A stretch of 17,547 bases of DNA from an uncultured Robinsoniella sp. Its GTDB lineage: Bacteria; Bacillota; Clostridia; Lachnospirales; Lachnospiraceae. Made by a program: the position numbers and the translations under genes. The notes below the pieces were generated by a model. The model was not told where the DNA came from. It saw only the letters and a program-made list of their open reading frames with translations, and ran no database searches. The DNA lies in the NCBI GenBank assembly GCA_900540475.1, contig UQGG01000091.1, forward strand, positions 1 to 17,547. The letters run 5' to 3'. Positions 7,709 through 15,372 of the stretch are shown in pieces (position 1 is the stretch's first letter; each line of letters begins with the position of its first letter).

Positions 7709-10700
7709 TTACTCTTCATCAAGAACTTCTTCTAGGTCTAAAAATGCTTCCTCTTCTTCATCTTCCACATCAACTAACTCGCCGTCCTCAAATTCCTGCT
7801 GACTAAATCCGAAGTCTTCCAGAGGTTCTTCCTCATTGTAGCCCTTCTCGCCTTCAATAACGGAATGCAGATCTGATTCGCCAAAATCAATGGTTTCCAT
7901 GATTTCAACTTCTGTCTGGTCTTCCTTGAGTACTTTCACGTCAAGTCCCAGGGACTGAAGCTCTTTTAACAATACCTTAAAGGATTCCGGTATACCTGGT
8001 TCCGGTATATTTTCTCCCTTGATGATTGCTTCATAAGTCTTCACACGGCCGATAACATCATCGGACTTCACAGTCAGAATTTCCTGCAGTGTATAGGATG
8101 CGCCATATGCTTCCAGCGCCCAAACTTCCATCTCTCCAAAACGCTGTCCACCAAACTGTGCCTTACCGCCAAGAGGCTGCTGTGTAACCAGGGAGTAAGG
8201 TCCGGTAGAACGTGCATGGATCTTATCATCAACCAGATGATGGAGTTTCAGGTAATGCATGTGTCCAATTGTAACTGAACTGTCAAAATACTCTCCAGTA
8301 CGGCCATCACGCAGTCTTACCTTACCATCACGTGAAAGCGGTACACCTTTCCAGAGTTCTCTGTGTGCTCTGTTCTCATATAAGTAATCCATAACATCAG
8401 GAAGCAGTTCCTGCTCATGTTTCTCTTTAAATTCATCCCACTCCAGATTCACGTAATCATTTGCCAAATCCAGAGTATCCATAATATCAACTTCGTTCGC
8501 TCCATCAAATACCGGTGTGGATATATTAAATCCTAACGCTTTTGACGCAAGACTTAAATGAATCTCAAGTACCTGTCCGATATTCATACGGGAAGGCACA
8601 CCAAGGGGATTCAATACGATGTCAAGCGGACGTCCGTTTGGCAGGAATGGCATATCCTCTACCGGAAGTACACGGGAAACAACACCCTTGTTACCATGAC
8701 GGCCGGCCATCTTATCTCCAACGGAAATCTTTCTCTTCTGTGCAATATAAATACGTACTGCCTGATTTACACCCGGTGATAATTCATCTCCGTTTTCTCT
8801 GGTAAATACTTTGGCATCTACGACTATACCATATTCTCCATGAGGTACTTTCAGAGAAGTATCTCTAACTTCACGCGCCTTTTCACCAAAGATCGCACGA
8901 AGGAGCCTTTCTTCTGCAGTCAGCTCGGTCTCTCCCTTAGGGGTTACCTTACCAACCAGGATATCTCCGGCACGAACTTCCGCACCGATACGGATGATAC
9001 CTCTTTCATCCAGATCCTTTAAAGCGTCATCGCCCACACCAGGAACGTCTCTTGTAATTTCTTCCGGTCCCAATTTTGTGTCTCTGGCTTCTGCTTCATA
9101 TTCTTCAATATGGACAGATGTATAGACATCCTCCATAACCAGTCTTTCACTTAACAATACCGCATCCTCGTAGTTATAACCTTCCCAGGTCATAAATCCG
9201 ATTAATGGGTTCTTACCTAATGCAATTTCACCATTCTGCGTGGAAGGTCCGTCAGCAATAACATCTCCTGCCTGCACATGATCGCCTTTAAATACGATCG
9301 GTCTCTGGTTATAACAGTTACTCTGGTTACTTCTTGCAAACTTCGTCAGATGATACTCATCTTTTGAGCCATCATCATTTTTCATAACGATTGTCTTAGA
9401 TGTGGAACGTTCAATTGTTCCTGCTTTTTTTGCAACTACGCAGACACCGGAGTCAACCGCTGCCTTCATTTCCATACCTGTTCCAACAACCGGTGCATCC
9501 GTTGTCAATAACGGAACTGCCTGACGCTGCATGTTAGATCCCATCAGCGCACGGTTAGCATCATCATTTTCCAGGAAAGGAATCAATGCTGTAGCAACAG
9601 AGAATACCATCTTCGGAGATACATCCATGTAATCAAATGTAGTTCTTTCATACTCCTGGGTTTCTTCTCTGTAACGACCGGAAACATTTTTATGAACAAA
9701 ATGTCCTTCTTCATCCAGAGCCTCATTCGCCTGAGCAACGTGATAGTTATCTTCTTCGTCTGCAGTCATATATACAACATCTTCCGTAACACGCGGGTTA
9801 GACGGATCTGCCTTGTCAATTTTACGGTACGGTGCCTCAATAAATCCGTACTCATTGATTCTGGCATAAGTTGCCAAGGAGTTAATCAGACCGATATTGG
9901 GACCTTCAGGCGTCTCAATCGGACACATTCTTCCATAGTGGGAGTAGTGAACATCTCGAACCTCGAATCCCGCTCTATCTCTGGACAAACCACCAGGACC
10001 AAGTGCGGATAAACGTCTTTTATGTGTCAGCTCACCAAGCGGGTTATTTTGATCCATGAACTGTGACAGCTGGGAAGAACCAAAGAATTCTTTAACAGCT
10101 GCTGTTACCGGCTTAATATTGATCAGTGACTGGGGTGAAATTCCTTCCAGATCCTGTGTAGTCATACGTTCGCGTACCACTCTTTCCAGCCTGGAAAGAC
10201 CAATACGGTACTGGTTCTGAAGCAATTCACCTACTGCTCTGATACGTCTGTTTCCTAAATGGTCAATATCATCTGCATTACCAATTCCATATTCAAGATG
10301 CATATTGTAGTTAATGGAAGCAATAATATCTTCCTTTGTGATATGCTTTGGAATCAGCTCGTGGATATTCTGCTTGATTGCATATTTGATATCTTCAATA
10401 TCGTCATTTTCTTCCAGTATTTTTTCAAGCACCGGGTAATATACTAACTCTGTAACACCAACTTCTTTTGGATCCACATCCACGAAATTCGTAATGTCAA
10501 CCATCATGCTGGAGATTACTTTCGCATTACGTTCTTCTGTCTGAATCCAAACGAAAGGAACTGCCGCATTCTGAATATCGTCAGCCAGTGAACGTGTCAC
10601 TTCGGTACCTGCTTCTGCAAGAATTTCACCTGTTGTAGTGTCTACAACATCCTCTGCAAGCACATGCCCGGAGATACGGTTGCGAAGCAGAAGCTTTTTA

Positions 10701-11539
10701 TTAAATTTATAACGTCCAACCTTAGCAAGATCATATCTTCTAGGGTCAAAGAACATACTGGTAATAAGGCTCTCAGCACTTTCTACTGCCAGCGGTTCAC
10801 CCGGACGGATCTTTTTATATAATTCCAGAAGACCTTCCTGGTAATTTTCTGATGTATCCTTTGTTAAACTAGCCAGGATCTTTGGTTCTTCTCCGAACAA
10901 CTCAATGATCTCAGCATTGGTACCGATGCCGAGAGCACGGATTAATACTGTAATCGGCACCTTTCTGGTTCTATCTACACGAACATAGAAAACATCATTG
11001 GAGTCAGTTTCGTATTCCAGCCAGGCACCTCTGTTAGGAATAACGGTGGCAGAAAATAACTTCTTACCAATTTTATCATGAGCAACTGAATAATAAATCC
11101 CTGGCGAACGAACCAACTGACTAACGATAACACGTTCAGCACCATTAATTACAAAGGTACCTGTTGCAGTCATTAAAGGTAAATCCCCCATGAATATCTC
11201 ATGTTCATTGATTTCGTCATTCTCTTTATTATGAAGTCTCACCCTAACCTTTAACGGTGCAGCAAATGTTGCATCTCTCTCCTTGCATTCCTCGATGGAA
11301 TATTTCACATCATCTTCACATAATGTGAAATCTACAAATTCCAAACTCAGCTTGCCACTATAATCCGCGATTGGAGAGATATCTTCAAAAACTTCCTTCA
11401 TTCCTTCGTCTAGGAACCATTGGTATGAGTCTTTCTGGACCTCAATCAAATTGGGCATTTCCAGAACCTCTTTTTGTCTTGAGTAACTCATACGAAAGCT
11501 TTTGCCGCTTTTGATTGGTCGTATCCTGTTTTTCTCCAT
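7709..11539 (-). CDS. rpoB: DNA-directed RNA polymerase subunit beta
   Basis: This 1276-residue protein is the beta subunit of RNA polymerase. The rifampicin pocket (about 485-519) contains SSQLSQFMDQNNPLGELTH and then KRRLSALGPGGL. The residues matching E. coli D516, H526 and S531 are D496, H506 and S511, all unmutated, so the sequence predicts rifampicin sensitivity. Other hallmarks are IETPEGPNIGLI, GYNYEDAVLLSERLV, KISVGDKMAGRHGNKGVVS and GGKAQFGGQRFGEMEVWALEA. The C-terminal tail is very acidic (about 22 of the last 41 residues). I chose the ATG at 11539 rather than one 31 codons upstream: AGGGGTG lies eight bases before it, the protein then begins MEKNRIRPIKSGK, and the extra codons fall in the leader just downstream of the promoter. 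It is first in the rpoBC transcript; rplL is not adjacent. Confidence 0.98.
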   Translation of the reverse strand: MEKNRIRPIKSGKSFRMSYSRQKEVLEMPNLIEVQKDSYQWFLDEGMKEVFEDISPIADYSGKLSLEFVDFTLCEDDVKYSIEECKERDATFAAPLKVRVRLHNKENDEINEHEIFMGDLPLMTATGTFVINGAERVIVSQLVRSPGIYYSVAHDKIGKKLFSATVIPNRGAWLEYETDSNDVFYVRVDRTRKVPITVLIRALGIGTNAEIIELFGEEPKILASLTKDTSENYQEGLLELYKKIRPGEPLAVESAESLITSMFFDPRRYDLAKVGRYKFNKKLLLRNRISGHVLAEDVVDTTTGEILAEAGTEVTRSLADDIQNAAVPFVWIQTEERNAKVISSMMVDITNFVDVDPKEVGVTELVYYPVLEKILEENDDIEDIKYAIKQNIHELIPKHITKEDIIASINYNMHLEYGIGNADDIDHLGNRRIRAVGELLQNQYRIGLSRLERVVRERMTTQDLEGISPQSLINIKPVTAAVKEFFGSSQLSQFMDQNNPLGELTHKRRLSALGPGGLSRDRAGFEVRDVHYSHYGRMCPIETPEGPNIGLINSLATYARINEYGFIEAPYRKIDKADPSNPRVTEDVVYMTADEEDNYHVAQANEALDEEGHFVHKNVSGRYREETQEYERTTFDYMDVSPKMVFSVATALIPFLENDDANRALMGSNMQRQAVPLLTTDAPVVGTGMEMKAAVDSGVCVVAKKAGTIERSTSKTIVMKNDDGSKDEYHLTKFARSNQSNCYNQRPIVFKGDHVQAGDVIADGPSTQNGEIALGKNPLIGFMTWEGYNYEDAVLLSERLVMEDVYTSVHIEEYEAEARDTKLGPEEITRDVPGVGDDALKDLDERGIIRIGAEVRAGDILVGKVTPKGETELTAEERLLRAIFGEKAREVRDTSLKVPHGEYGIVVDAKVFTRENGDELSPGVNQAVRIYIAQKRKISVGDKMAGRHGNKGVVSRVLPVEDMPFLPNGRPLDIVLNPLGVPSRMNIGQVLEIHLSLASKALGFNISTPVFDGANEVDIMDTLDLANDYVNLEWDEFKEKHEQELLPDVMDYLYENRAHRELWKGVPLSRDGKVRLRDGRTGEYFDSSVTIGHMHYLKLHHLVDDKIHARSTGPYSLVTQQPLGGKAQFGGQRFGEMEVWALEAYGASYTLQEILTVKSDDVIGRVKTYEAIIKGENIPEPGIPESFKVLLKELQSLGLDVKVLKEDQTEVEIMETIDFGESDLHSVIEGEKGYNEEEPLEDFGFSQQEFEDGELVDVEDEEEEAFLDLEEVLDEE

Positions 11540-11547
11540 TGACGTTT

Positions 11548-11554
11548 CACCCCT
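11548..11554 (-). promoter_or_regulatory. Ribosome-binding site deciding the rpoB start
   Basis: AGGGGTG lies eight bases before the ATG at 11539. It supports the shorter 1276-residue beta subunit over an in-frame upstream ATG at 11632, which lies only about eight bases after the predicted transcription start and has no ribosome-binding site. Confidence 0.75.
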
Positions 11555-11647
11555 GTTCTTTCTATATAAATATAAACTATTTCCAACAACCCGGTTTTGG
11601 GCATAATGATACCCTTGGGCACAATCCTGCACAATAGTGCATCTTCC

Positions 11648-11676
11648 ACTTTAGCATAAAGAAAAACTGCTGTCAA
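11648..11676 (-). promoter_or_regulatory. Sigma-A promoter of the rpoBC operon
   Basis: On the minus strand there is a consensus -35 TTGACA (11671-11676), a 17-base spacer, and -10 TAAAGT (11648-11653) preceded by an extended-10 TG (TATGCTAAAGT). An A/T-rich stretch upstream could act as an UP element. Transcription should start near 11641, giving a leader of about 100 bases before rpoB. The leader contains small hairpins such as TGCAC-TATT-GTGCA. Confidence 0.85.
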
Positions 11677-11685
11677 GCAGTTTTT
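11662..11685 (-). terminator. Probable terminator of the carboxypeptidase gene, overlapping the rpoB -35 box
   Basis: AAAAACTGCT and AGCAGTTTTT form a perfect ten-pair stem with a four-base loop (TGAC), followed on the minus strand by CTTT. It lies 38 bases after the carboxypeptidase stop. Only three pairs are G-C, so termination may be partial. The loop and stem ends spell out the -35 element TTGACA of the rpoB promoter. Confidence 0.55.
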
Positions 11686-11703
11686 TCAGAAAAAATTGGT
11701 TTT

Positions 11704-11718
11704 AAATTGGTACAATTT
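11704..11718. repeat. 15-base inverted repeat between the carboxypeptidase gene and the rpoB promoter
   Basis: AAATTG-GTA-CAATTT is a perfect six-base dyad with a three-base centre. It lies six bases past the carboxypeptidase stop and about 28 bases upstream of the rpoB -35 box. It could be a protein-binding site or simply A/T-rich upstream promoter sequence. Confidence 0.4.
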
Positions 11719-11723
11719 GGACA

Positions 11724-13253
11724 TCAATAATTAGCGGCACCATAGTTTAACAGCGCGCGGGTATCTCTCCATCTGGACTCACTGGACGGACATCCCAGTA
11801 CCACAGAGATGTAGGTCTTACCATTTTTACTTAATACCCCTGCAAAGCAGTGTCCGGCAAGTGTGGTCCATCCTGTTTTCCCTCCCTGGAATCCCGCCAT
11901 CTGTCCCAGCATATCATCCGTGCTGTATACCGTAAAGCCCCTGCCGTTTGAAAGACAGGAAAAGCTGTATGTCCTGGTTTGGATAATCTGGCAAAACAGG
12001 TCATTTTTAATGGCATAACGCAGCATCTTCGCCAGGTCCGAAGCGGATGATCCATGGTTTCCCATCTCCAGTCCGTTTGGGGTGACAAAGGTTGTATTTT
12101 TACATCCAAGCTCTCTTGCTTTTTGATTCATCAGGTCCGCAAAGTTTTGTACAGAACCGCTGATATGCTCCGCAATTGCCACCGCCACATCATTATAGGA
12201 AGGCAGAAGCAATGCATACAGCAGATCCTGCATCCGGTAGACCTCTCCGGGATTCATATACAGCTTGACTTCTTCCTGGGCTGCAGCATATGCCGATACG
12301 GAAACCGAATCATTCAATCCGGCATACTCCAATGCAAGTATTGCTGTCATTATTTTGGTAGTACTGGCATTGGGACGATTTTGGTTTGCATTTTTCTGAT
12401 AGATGACTTTTCCTGTCCCGGCGTCAATTAAAACCGCAGAAGGAGCAGAAAGGCTTAACGCAGAAGCACTTACCTTTTTCCCGGAAGCATCCACAAACTT
12501 GCTGCCTACAAAGGTACTCTTTACCATTGCCCCATTACTTCCCAGATAGTAATCCCCAACCCACTTATTTTTCACCATATATCCGTTATTGCCAAAATAG
12601 TACCACTTGCCGGATACTTTCTTCCAGCTGCTTTTCAGATAGCTTCCGCTTTGATTCTGATATTTCTTCCCTTTGCCGTTAGTCCGGATGCCCGGCTTCA
12701 TAAATCCATATTTATCAAAGCTGTATTTAACGCCATTTATGGTAATTCTTTTATTTTTGACCACATAACCATTTTTATCAAAATAACATCGTTTGTTATT
12801 GATCGTCTTCCACTTATTTGCTATGTACTGGTTCTTTTCATTTCGGAAACGCCAACCCCTGGAAGTTTTCACAAGCCCTTCCACATATTTCCCGTTTGCC
12901 TCCAGATATCGTTTTCCTACCCATCCCTGTGTAACGGCGTAACCCTTCTTATTAAAATAATAACGATTCCCATCGATGGTTTTCCACTGACTTTTCAGAT
13001 ATCCCTCAGAACCATTCTTATAGCGGTACCCTTTCTGGGTTTTCTTAAAACTCACTATCCACCGGCCTTTGGAATTTACGTACCGGTCACCAATCCAGCT
13101 GCTTTTTTGCAATCTGCCGCTCTTCGTATAATAATACCAGCCTGTACTTTTATGCTTCCAGGCTGCATCCGCCTGAGATACAGCTGATCCGCCCAATAAC
13201 ATAATCAGAATTAATGTGAACGGAATAAAAATTCGTTTCTTTAATTGGTTCAT
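11724..13253 (-). CDS. Secreted D-alanyl-D-alanine carboxypeptidase (peptidase S11) with N-terminal wall-binding repeats
   Basis: This 509-residue protein trims the terminal D-Ala from peptidoglycan stem peptides outside the cell. A signal peptide with basic start and hydrophobic core ends near residue 30 (SQADA, then AWK). Residues about 31-260 are Trp/Tyr/Gly/Lys-rich repeats of the choline/glucan-binding type (GWYYYTKSGRLQKSSW, GNRYYFNKKGYAVTQGWV, GKWYYFGNNGYMVKNKWV). The S11 catalytic domain fills about 265-505, with S297-T-T-K300, S352-Y-N354 and K459-T-G461, so all three active-site motifs are intact. The usual C-terminal PBP5 beta domain and amphipathic membrane anchor are missing; wall attachment through the repeats is the likely replacement. 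A GGGGGT site precedes the start, and a TATAAT promoter lies about 100 bases upstream. The gene sits alone between two hairpins. Confidence 0.93.
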   Translation of the reverse strand: MNQLKKRIFIPFTLILIMLLGGSAVSQADAAWKHKSTGWYYYTKSGRLQKSSWIGDRYVNSKGRWIVSFKKTQKGYRYKNGSEGYLKSQWKTIDGNRYYFNKKGYAVTQGWVGKRYLEANGKYVEGLVKTSRGWRFRNEKNQYIANKWKTINNKRCYFDKNGYVVKNKRITINGVKYSFDKYGFMKPGIRTNGKGKKYQNQSGSYLKSSWKKVSGKWYYFGNNGYMVKNKWVGDYYLGSNGAMVKSTFVGSKFVDASGKKVSASALSLSAPSAVLIDAGTGKVIYQKNANQNRPNASTTKIMTAILALEYAGLNDSVSVSAYAAAQEEVKLYMNPGEVYRMQDLLYALLLPSYNDVAVAIAEHISGSVQNFADLMNQKARELGCKNTTFVTPNGLEMGNHGSSASDLAKMLRYAIKNDLFCQIIQTRTYSFSCLSNGRGFTVYSTDDMLGQMAGFQGGKTGWTTLAGHCFAGVLSKNGKTYISVVLGCPSSESRWRDTRALLNYGAANY

Positions 13254-13353
13254 TTAACTCTACCCCCACTTCATCTTTCTAACCAGCACGCGTTTGAAAA
13301 TTGATTTCCGCTATCACAAAACAAATTTAAAACACGCTCTGGCTCTTAGAAAT

Positions 13354-13382
13354 ATTATACATGATTTTATAAGATTAACCAA
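13354..13382 (-). promoter_or_regulatory. Promoter of the carboxypeptidase gene
   Basis: On the minus strand TTGGTT (13377-13382), 17 bases, then a perfect TATAAT (13354-13359). Transcription should start near 13347, giving a leader of about 95 bases. Confidence 0.65.
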
Positions 13383-13430
13383 ATCAAATTTGCCATATAT
13401 AACTTTATGAAATAAGCACTACAGAAAAAT

Positions 13431-13470
13431 AAAAATGCGCCGATGCCAAGATGATCTCTTGGCACCAGCG
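13431..13470 (-). terminator. Intrinsic terminator of the aldehyde dehydrogenase gene
   Basis: The core stem TGCCAAGA/TCTTGGCA (13444-13451 with 13457-13464) has loop TGATC. It is extended by an outer GC-rich stem (13438-13442 with 13466-13470) across two mismatches. On the minus strand it is followed by TTTTTATTTTT. It lies about 50 bases past the stop. Confidence 0.85.
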
Positions 13471-13521
13471 TAATTTATTTTATGTTATCCCGCAATATGA
13501 AATTGAGCAATGATATTTGGA

Positions 13522-15033
13522 TCAGATTGTTCCATCCCAGGTAGAAACCGTTTTTGCTTTCTTCTCTTCTTCGTCAAACCACCGGGTTGTCACTACTTTT
13601 CCTTCTGTATAGAAACGGTATCCGTCTTTTCCAAGGCAATGCAGATCTCCAAAGAAAGATTTCTTATGGCCATTGAACGGGAACATGCCCACCGGAACCG
13701 GAATACCTACATTGACACCCACCATGCCTCCGTCGGTACGCCGTGAAAATTCTCTTGCAAAATGTCCACTCTGTGTAAAGATTACAGAACCATTTGCATA
13801 GGGATTTGCATTCATAACCGCAAGTCCTTCCTCGAAATCTTTCACGCGTTTGATGCAGAGAACCGGACCAAATACTTCTCTGTCTCCAATCGTCATTCCC
13901 GGTTTCACGTGATCAAAGATCGTAGGTCCTACATAACAGCCATTCTCATATCCCGGGACCTGAATATCTCTTCCATCTAAGATCAGTTCTGCACCCTCTT
14001 CAATTCCTTTTGCGATCCAATTTGTTACAAACTTCTTATGGCCTTCATTTACTACCGGACCCATGCCTGTTGTTTTGTCGTAAGCCGGACCAACTTTGAT
14101 TTCTTTAGCTTTTTCTACAATAGCACGAACCAGATCATCTGCAATATCTTCCTGGGCTACAACTACCGGAAGTGCCATGCAGCGTTCACCGGCACATCCA
14201 AATGCTGCATTAATAATACCGGCTGCTGTTCTTTCGATTGGTGCATCATTCAACACCAGTGCATGGTTTTTCGCTTCACAAAGAGCCTGAACACGTTTTC
14301 CATTTGCTGCTGCAGTTGAATAAATATGTAATCCTACTTCCGTTGAACCTACAAAAGTAATTCCTTTGATATCCGGATGTTCTAAGAACATTTCCGCTTC
14401 ATTTCTGGAACAGGTTACGATATTGATTACGCCATCCGGAAGTCCTGCTTCCTTATATAATTCAGCGATGCGCATACAGGTCTGAGGTGTAAATGTTGCG
14501 GCCTTTATTACAATGGTATTTCCACAGGCGATGCACATTGGTGTCATCCATCCCATAGGAATCATTGCCGGGAAGTTAAATGGAACTATTCCTGCAAATA
14601 CACCCAGGGGTTCACGATACATTACCGTATCAAAACCGGAGGAAGCATCCATGAGACTTTCACCCATCATCAATGATGGTGCAGAAATCGCCTGTTCCGT
14701 TCCTTCTTTTGCTTTCAGGACATCTCCTTCTGCCTCAACCCATGCCTTGCCATTTTCTCTTGCAACCAGTTCTGTCAGTTCATCCATATGGGTGATCAGC
14801 AGATCTCTCAGCTTATAAAGAATCTGTACACGTTTGATTACAGGTGTTCCTGACCAGCCCGGAAAAGCTGCCTTTGCTGCTGCAATGGCTTCTTCCACTT
14901 CTTCGGAGGTACAGCAAGGTACTTTTGCAGTAATTTCGCCGGTACTTGGATTGCAGGCATCCGTATAACGTTCCGTCTTAGATTCTTTAAACACACCATT
15001 TACATAATAACCCAGTTTCTTAACATCGCCCAT
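13522..15033 (-). CDS. CoA-acylating aldehyde dehydrogenase, methylmalonate-semialdehyde dehydrogenase family (MmsA/IolA-like)
   Basis: This 503-residue protein belongs to the family that oxidises malonate or methylmalonate semialdehyde to acetyl- or propionyl-CoA with NAD+ and CoA, in inositol, valine or beta-alanine breakdown. Evidence: PFNFPAM with catalytic N153, FVGSTEVG, AKNH at 254-257, catalytic C285 in CAGERCMA, FGPVL, and the family-specific ending SFFGDLHCLGKDGYRFYTE with VVTTRW. Several family-conserved positions differ: the Arg of GDVxRG is K107, GAKNH is EAKNH, KPSE is KAAT, and one residue is inserted after FNFPAMIP. The real substrate may therefore not be methylmalonate semialdehyde. 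GTGAGG precedes the start. The gene is transcribed alone, with its own promoter and terminator, and no iol, mms or valine-degradation gene is nearby. Confidence 0.88.
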   Translation of the reverse strand: MGDVKKLGYYVNGVFKESKTERYTDACNPSTGEITAKVPCCTSEEVEEAIAAAKAAFPGWSGTPVIKRVQILYKLRDLLITHMDELTELVARENGKAWVEAEGDVLKAKEGTEQAISAPSLMMGESLMDASSGFDTVMYREPLGVFAGIVPFNFPAMIPMGWMTPMCIACGNTIVIKAATFTPQTCMRIAELYKEAGLPDGVINIVTCSRNEAEMFLEHPDIKGITFVGSTEVGLHIYSTAAANGKRVQALCEAKNHALVLNDAPIERTAAGIINAAFGCAGERCMALPVVVAQEDIADDLVRAIVEKAKEIKVGPAYDKTTGMGPVVNEGHKKFVTNWIAKGIEEGAELILDGRDIQVPGYENGCYVGPTIFDHVKPGMTIGDREVFGPVLCIKRVKDFEEGLAVMNANPYANGSVIFTQSGHFAREFSRRTDGGMVGVNVGIPVPVGMFPFNGHKKSFFGDLHCLGKDGYRFYTEGKVVTTRWFDEEEKKAKTVSTWDGTI

Positions 15034-15101
15034 GATAAATCCTCACTTTCATATTTGTGGTAAACTATTGTAATTTCTTGATTACATTTTGGATATATCT
15101 T

Positions 15102-15130
15102 ATATTATCACAGAACTTAACCAAAATCAA
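15102..15130 (-). promoter_or_regulatory. Promoter of the aldehyde dehydrogenase gene
   Basis: On the minus strand TTGATT (15125-15130), 17 bases, then TAATAT (15102-15107) with an extended-10 TGA. It lies about 70 bases upstream of the start. It faces away from the plus-strand gene, so this intergenic stretch is divergent. Confidence 0.6.
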
Positions 15131-15309
15131 CACAAACTTTTCGTTATTTTATTCACAAAATAATCAGGATATTATCTGTGAGCACTCATGTGTTCCTAAT
15201 CTTCAATTATCTATATATTTTTATGATTGGCGGGCTTTGGTGCGCCTCAGAACTGCATATCTTCCTTACTGATAATTCATTACACAATATCAGCTATTCA
15301 ATACATGCC
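15131..15309. other. A/T-rich divergent intergenic region
   Basis: The gene-free stretch 15034-15372 holds the two divergent promoters. Between them I see no credible gene. The one open frame on the plus strand (71 codons from 15057) has no ribosome-binding site and a composition unlike a protein. A small imperfect hairpin, GAGCAC-TCAT-GTGTTC, lies around 15181-15196. Confidence 0.6.
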
Positions 15310-15330
15310 CTGACTTAGTTTTTACGTCAG
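15310..15330. repeat. Inverted repeat at the -35 region of the secreted-protein promoter
   Basis: CTGAC and GTCAG are separated by 11 bases and end four bases before the -10 hexamer at 15335. It could be an operator; five-base arms may also arise by chance. Confidence 0.3.
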
Positions 15331-15332
15331 TT

Positions 15333-15340
15333 GGTATAAT
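15333..15340 (+). promoter_or_regulatory. Extended -10 promoter of the secreted-protein gene
   Basis: A perfect TATAAT (15335-15340) is preceded by GG within TTGGTATAAT, giving an extended-10 TGN. The -35 is poor (TGACTT with 18 bases). It lies 32 bases upstream of the start, with AGGAGG between. Confidence 0.65.
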
Positions 15341-15372
15341 ATGAATTATAAATATATCAGGAGGAAACAGAT

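Noticed and set aside
9919..10083. Possible rifampicin-resistance change in rpoB (Gly at the E. coli S522 position)
   Set aside because: The key positions matching E. coli D516, H526 and S531 are wild type, and the S522 position naturally varies between Ser, Ala and Gly-like residues outside enterobacteria.
12480..13170. Direct DNA repeats suggesting a CRISPR array or slippage locus
   Set aside because: The repetition is at protein level (Trp/Tyr/Gly wall-binding repeats of the carboxypeptidase). The DNA copies are diverged and in frame, with no regular spacer pattern.
12651..13187. Plus-strand open frame of 178 codons opposite the carboxypeptidase repeats
   Set aside because: It is the antisense of the repeat region. 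Its Ile/Phe/Pro-rich sequence mirrors the Lys/Tyr/Gly-rich repeats and there is no start signal.
15057..15272. Small plus-strand frame of 71 codons in the divergent intergenic region
   Set aside because: No ribosome-binding site, it crosses the dehydrogenase promoter, and the composition is that of A/T-rich noncoding DNA.
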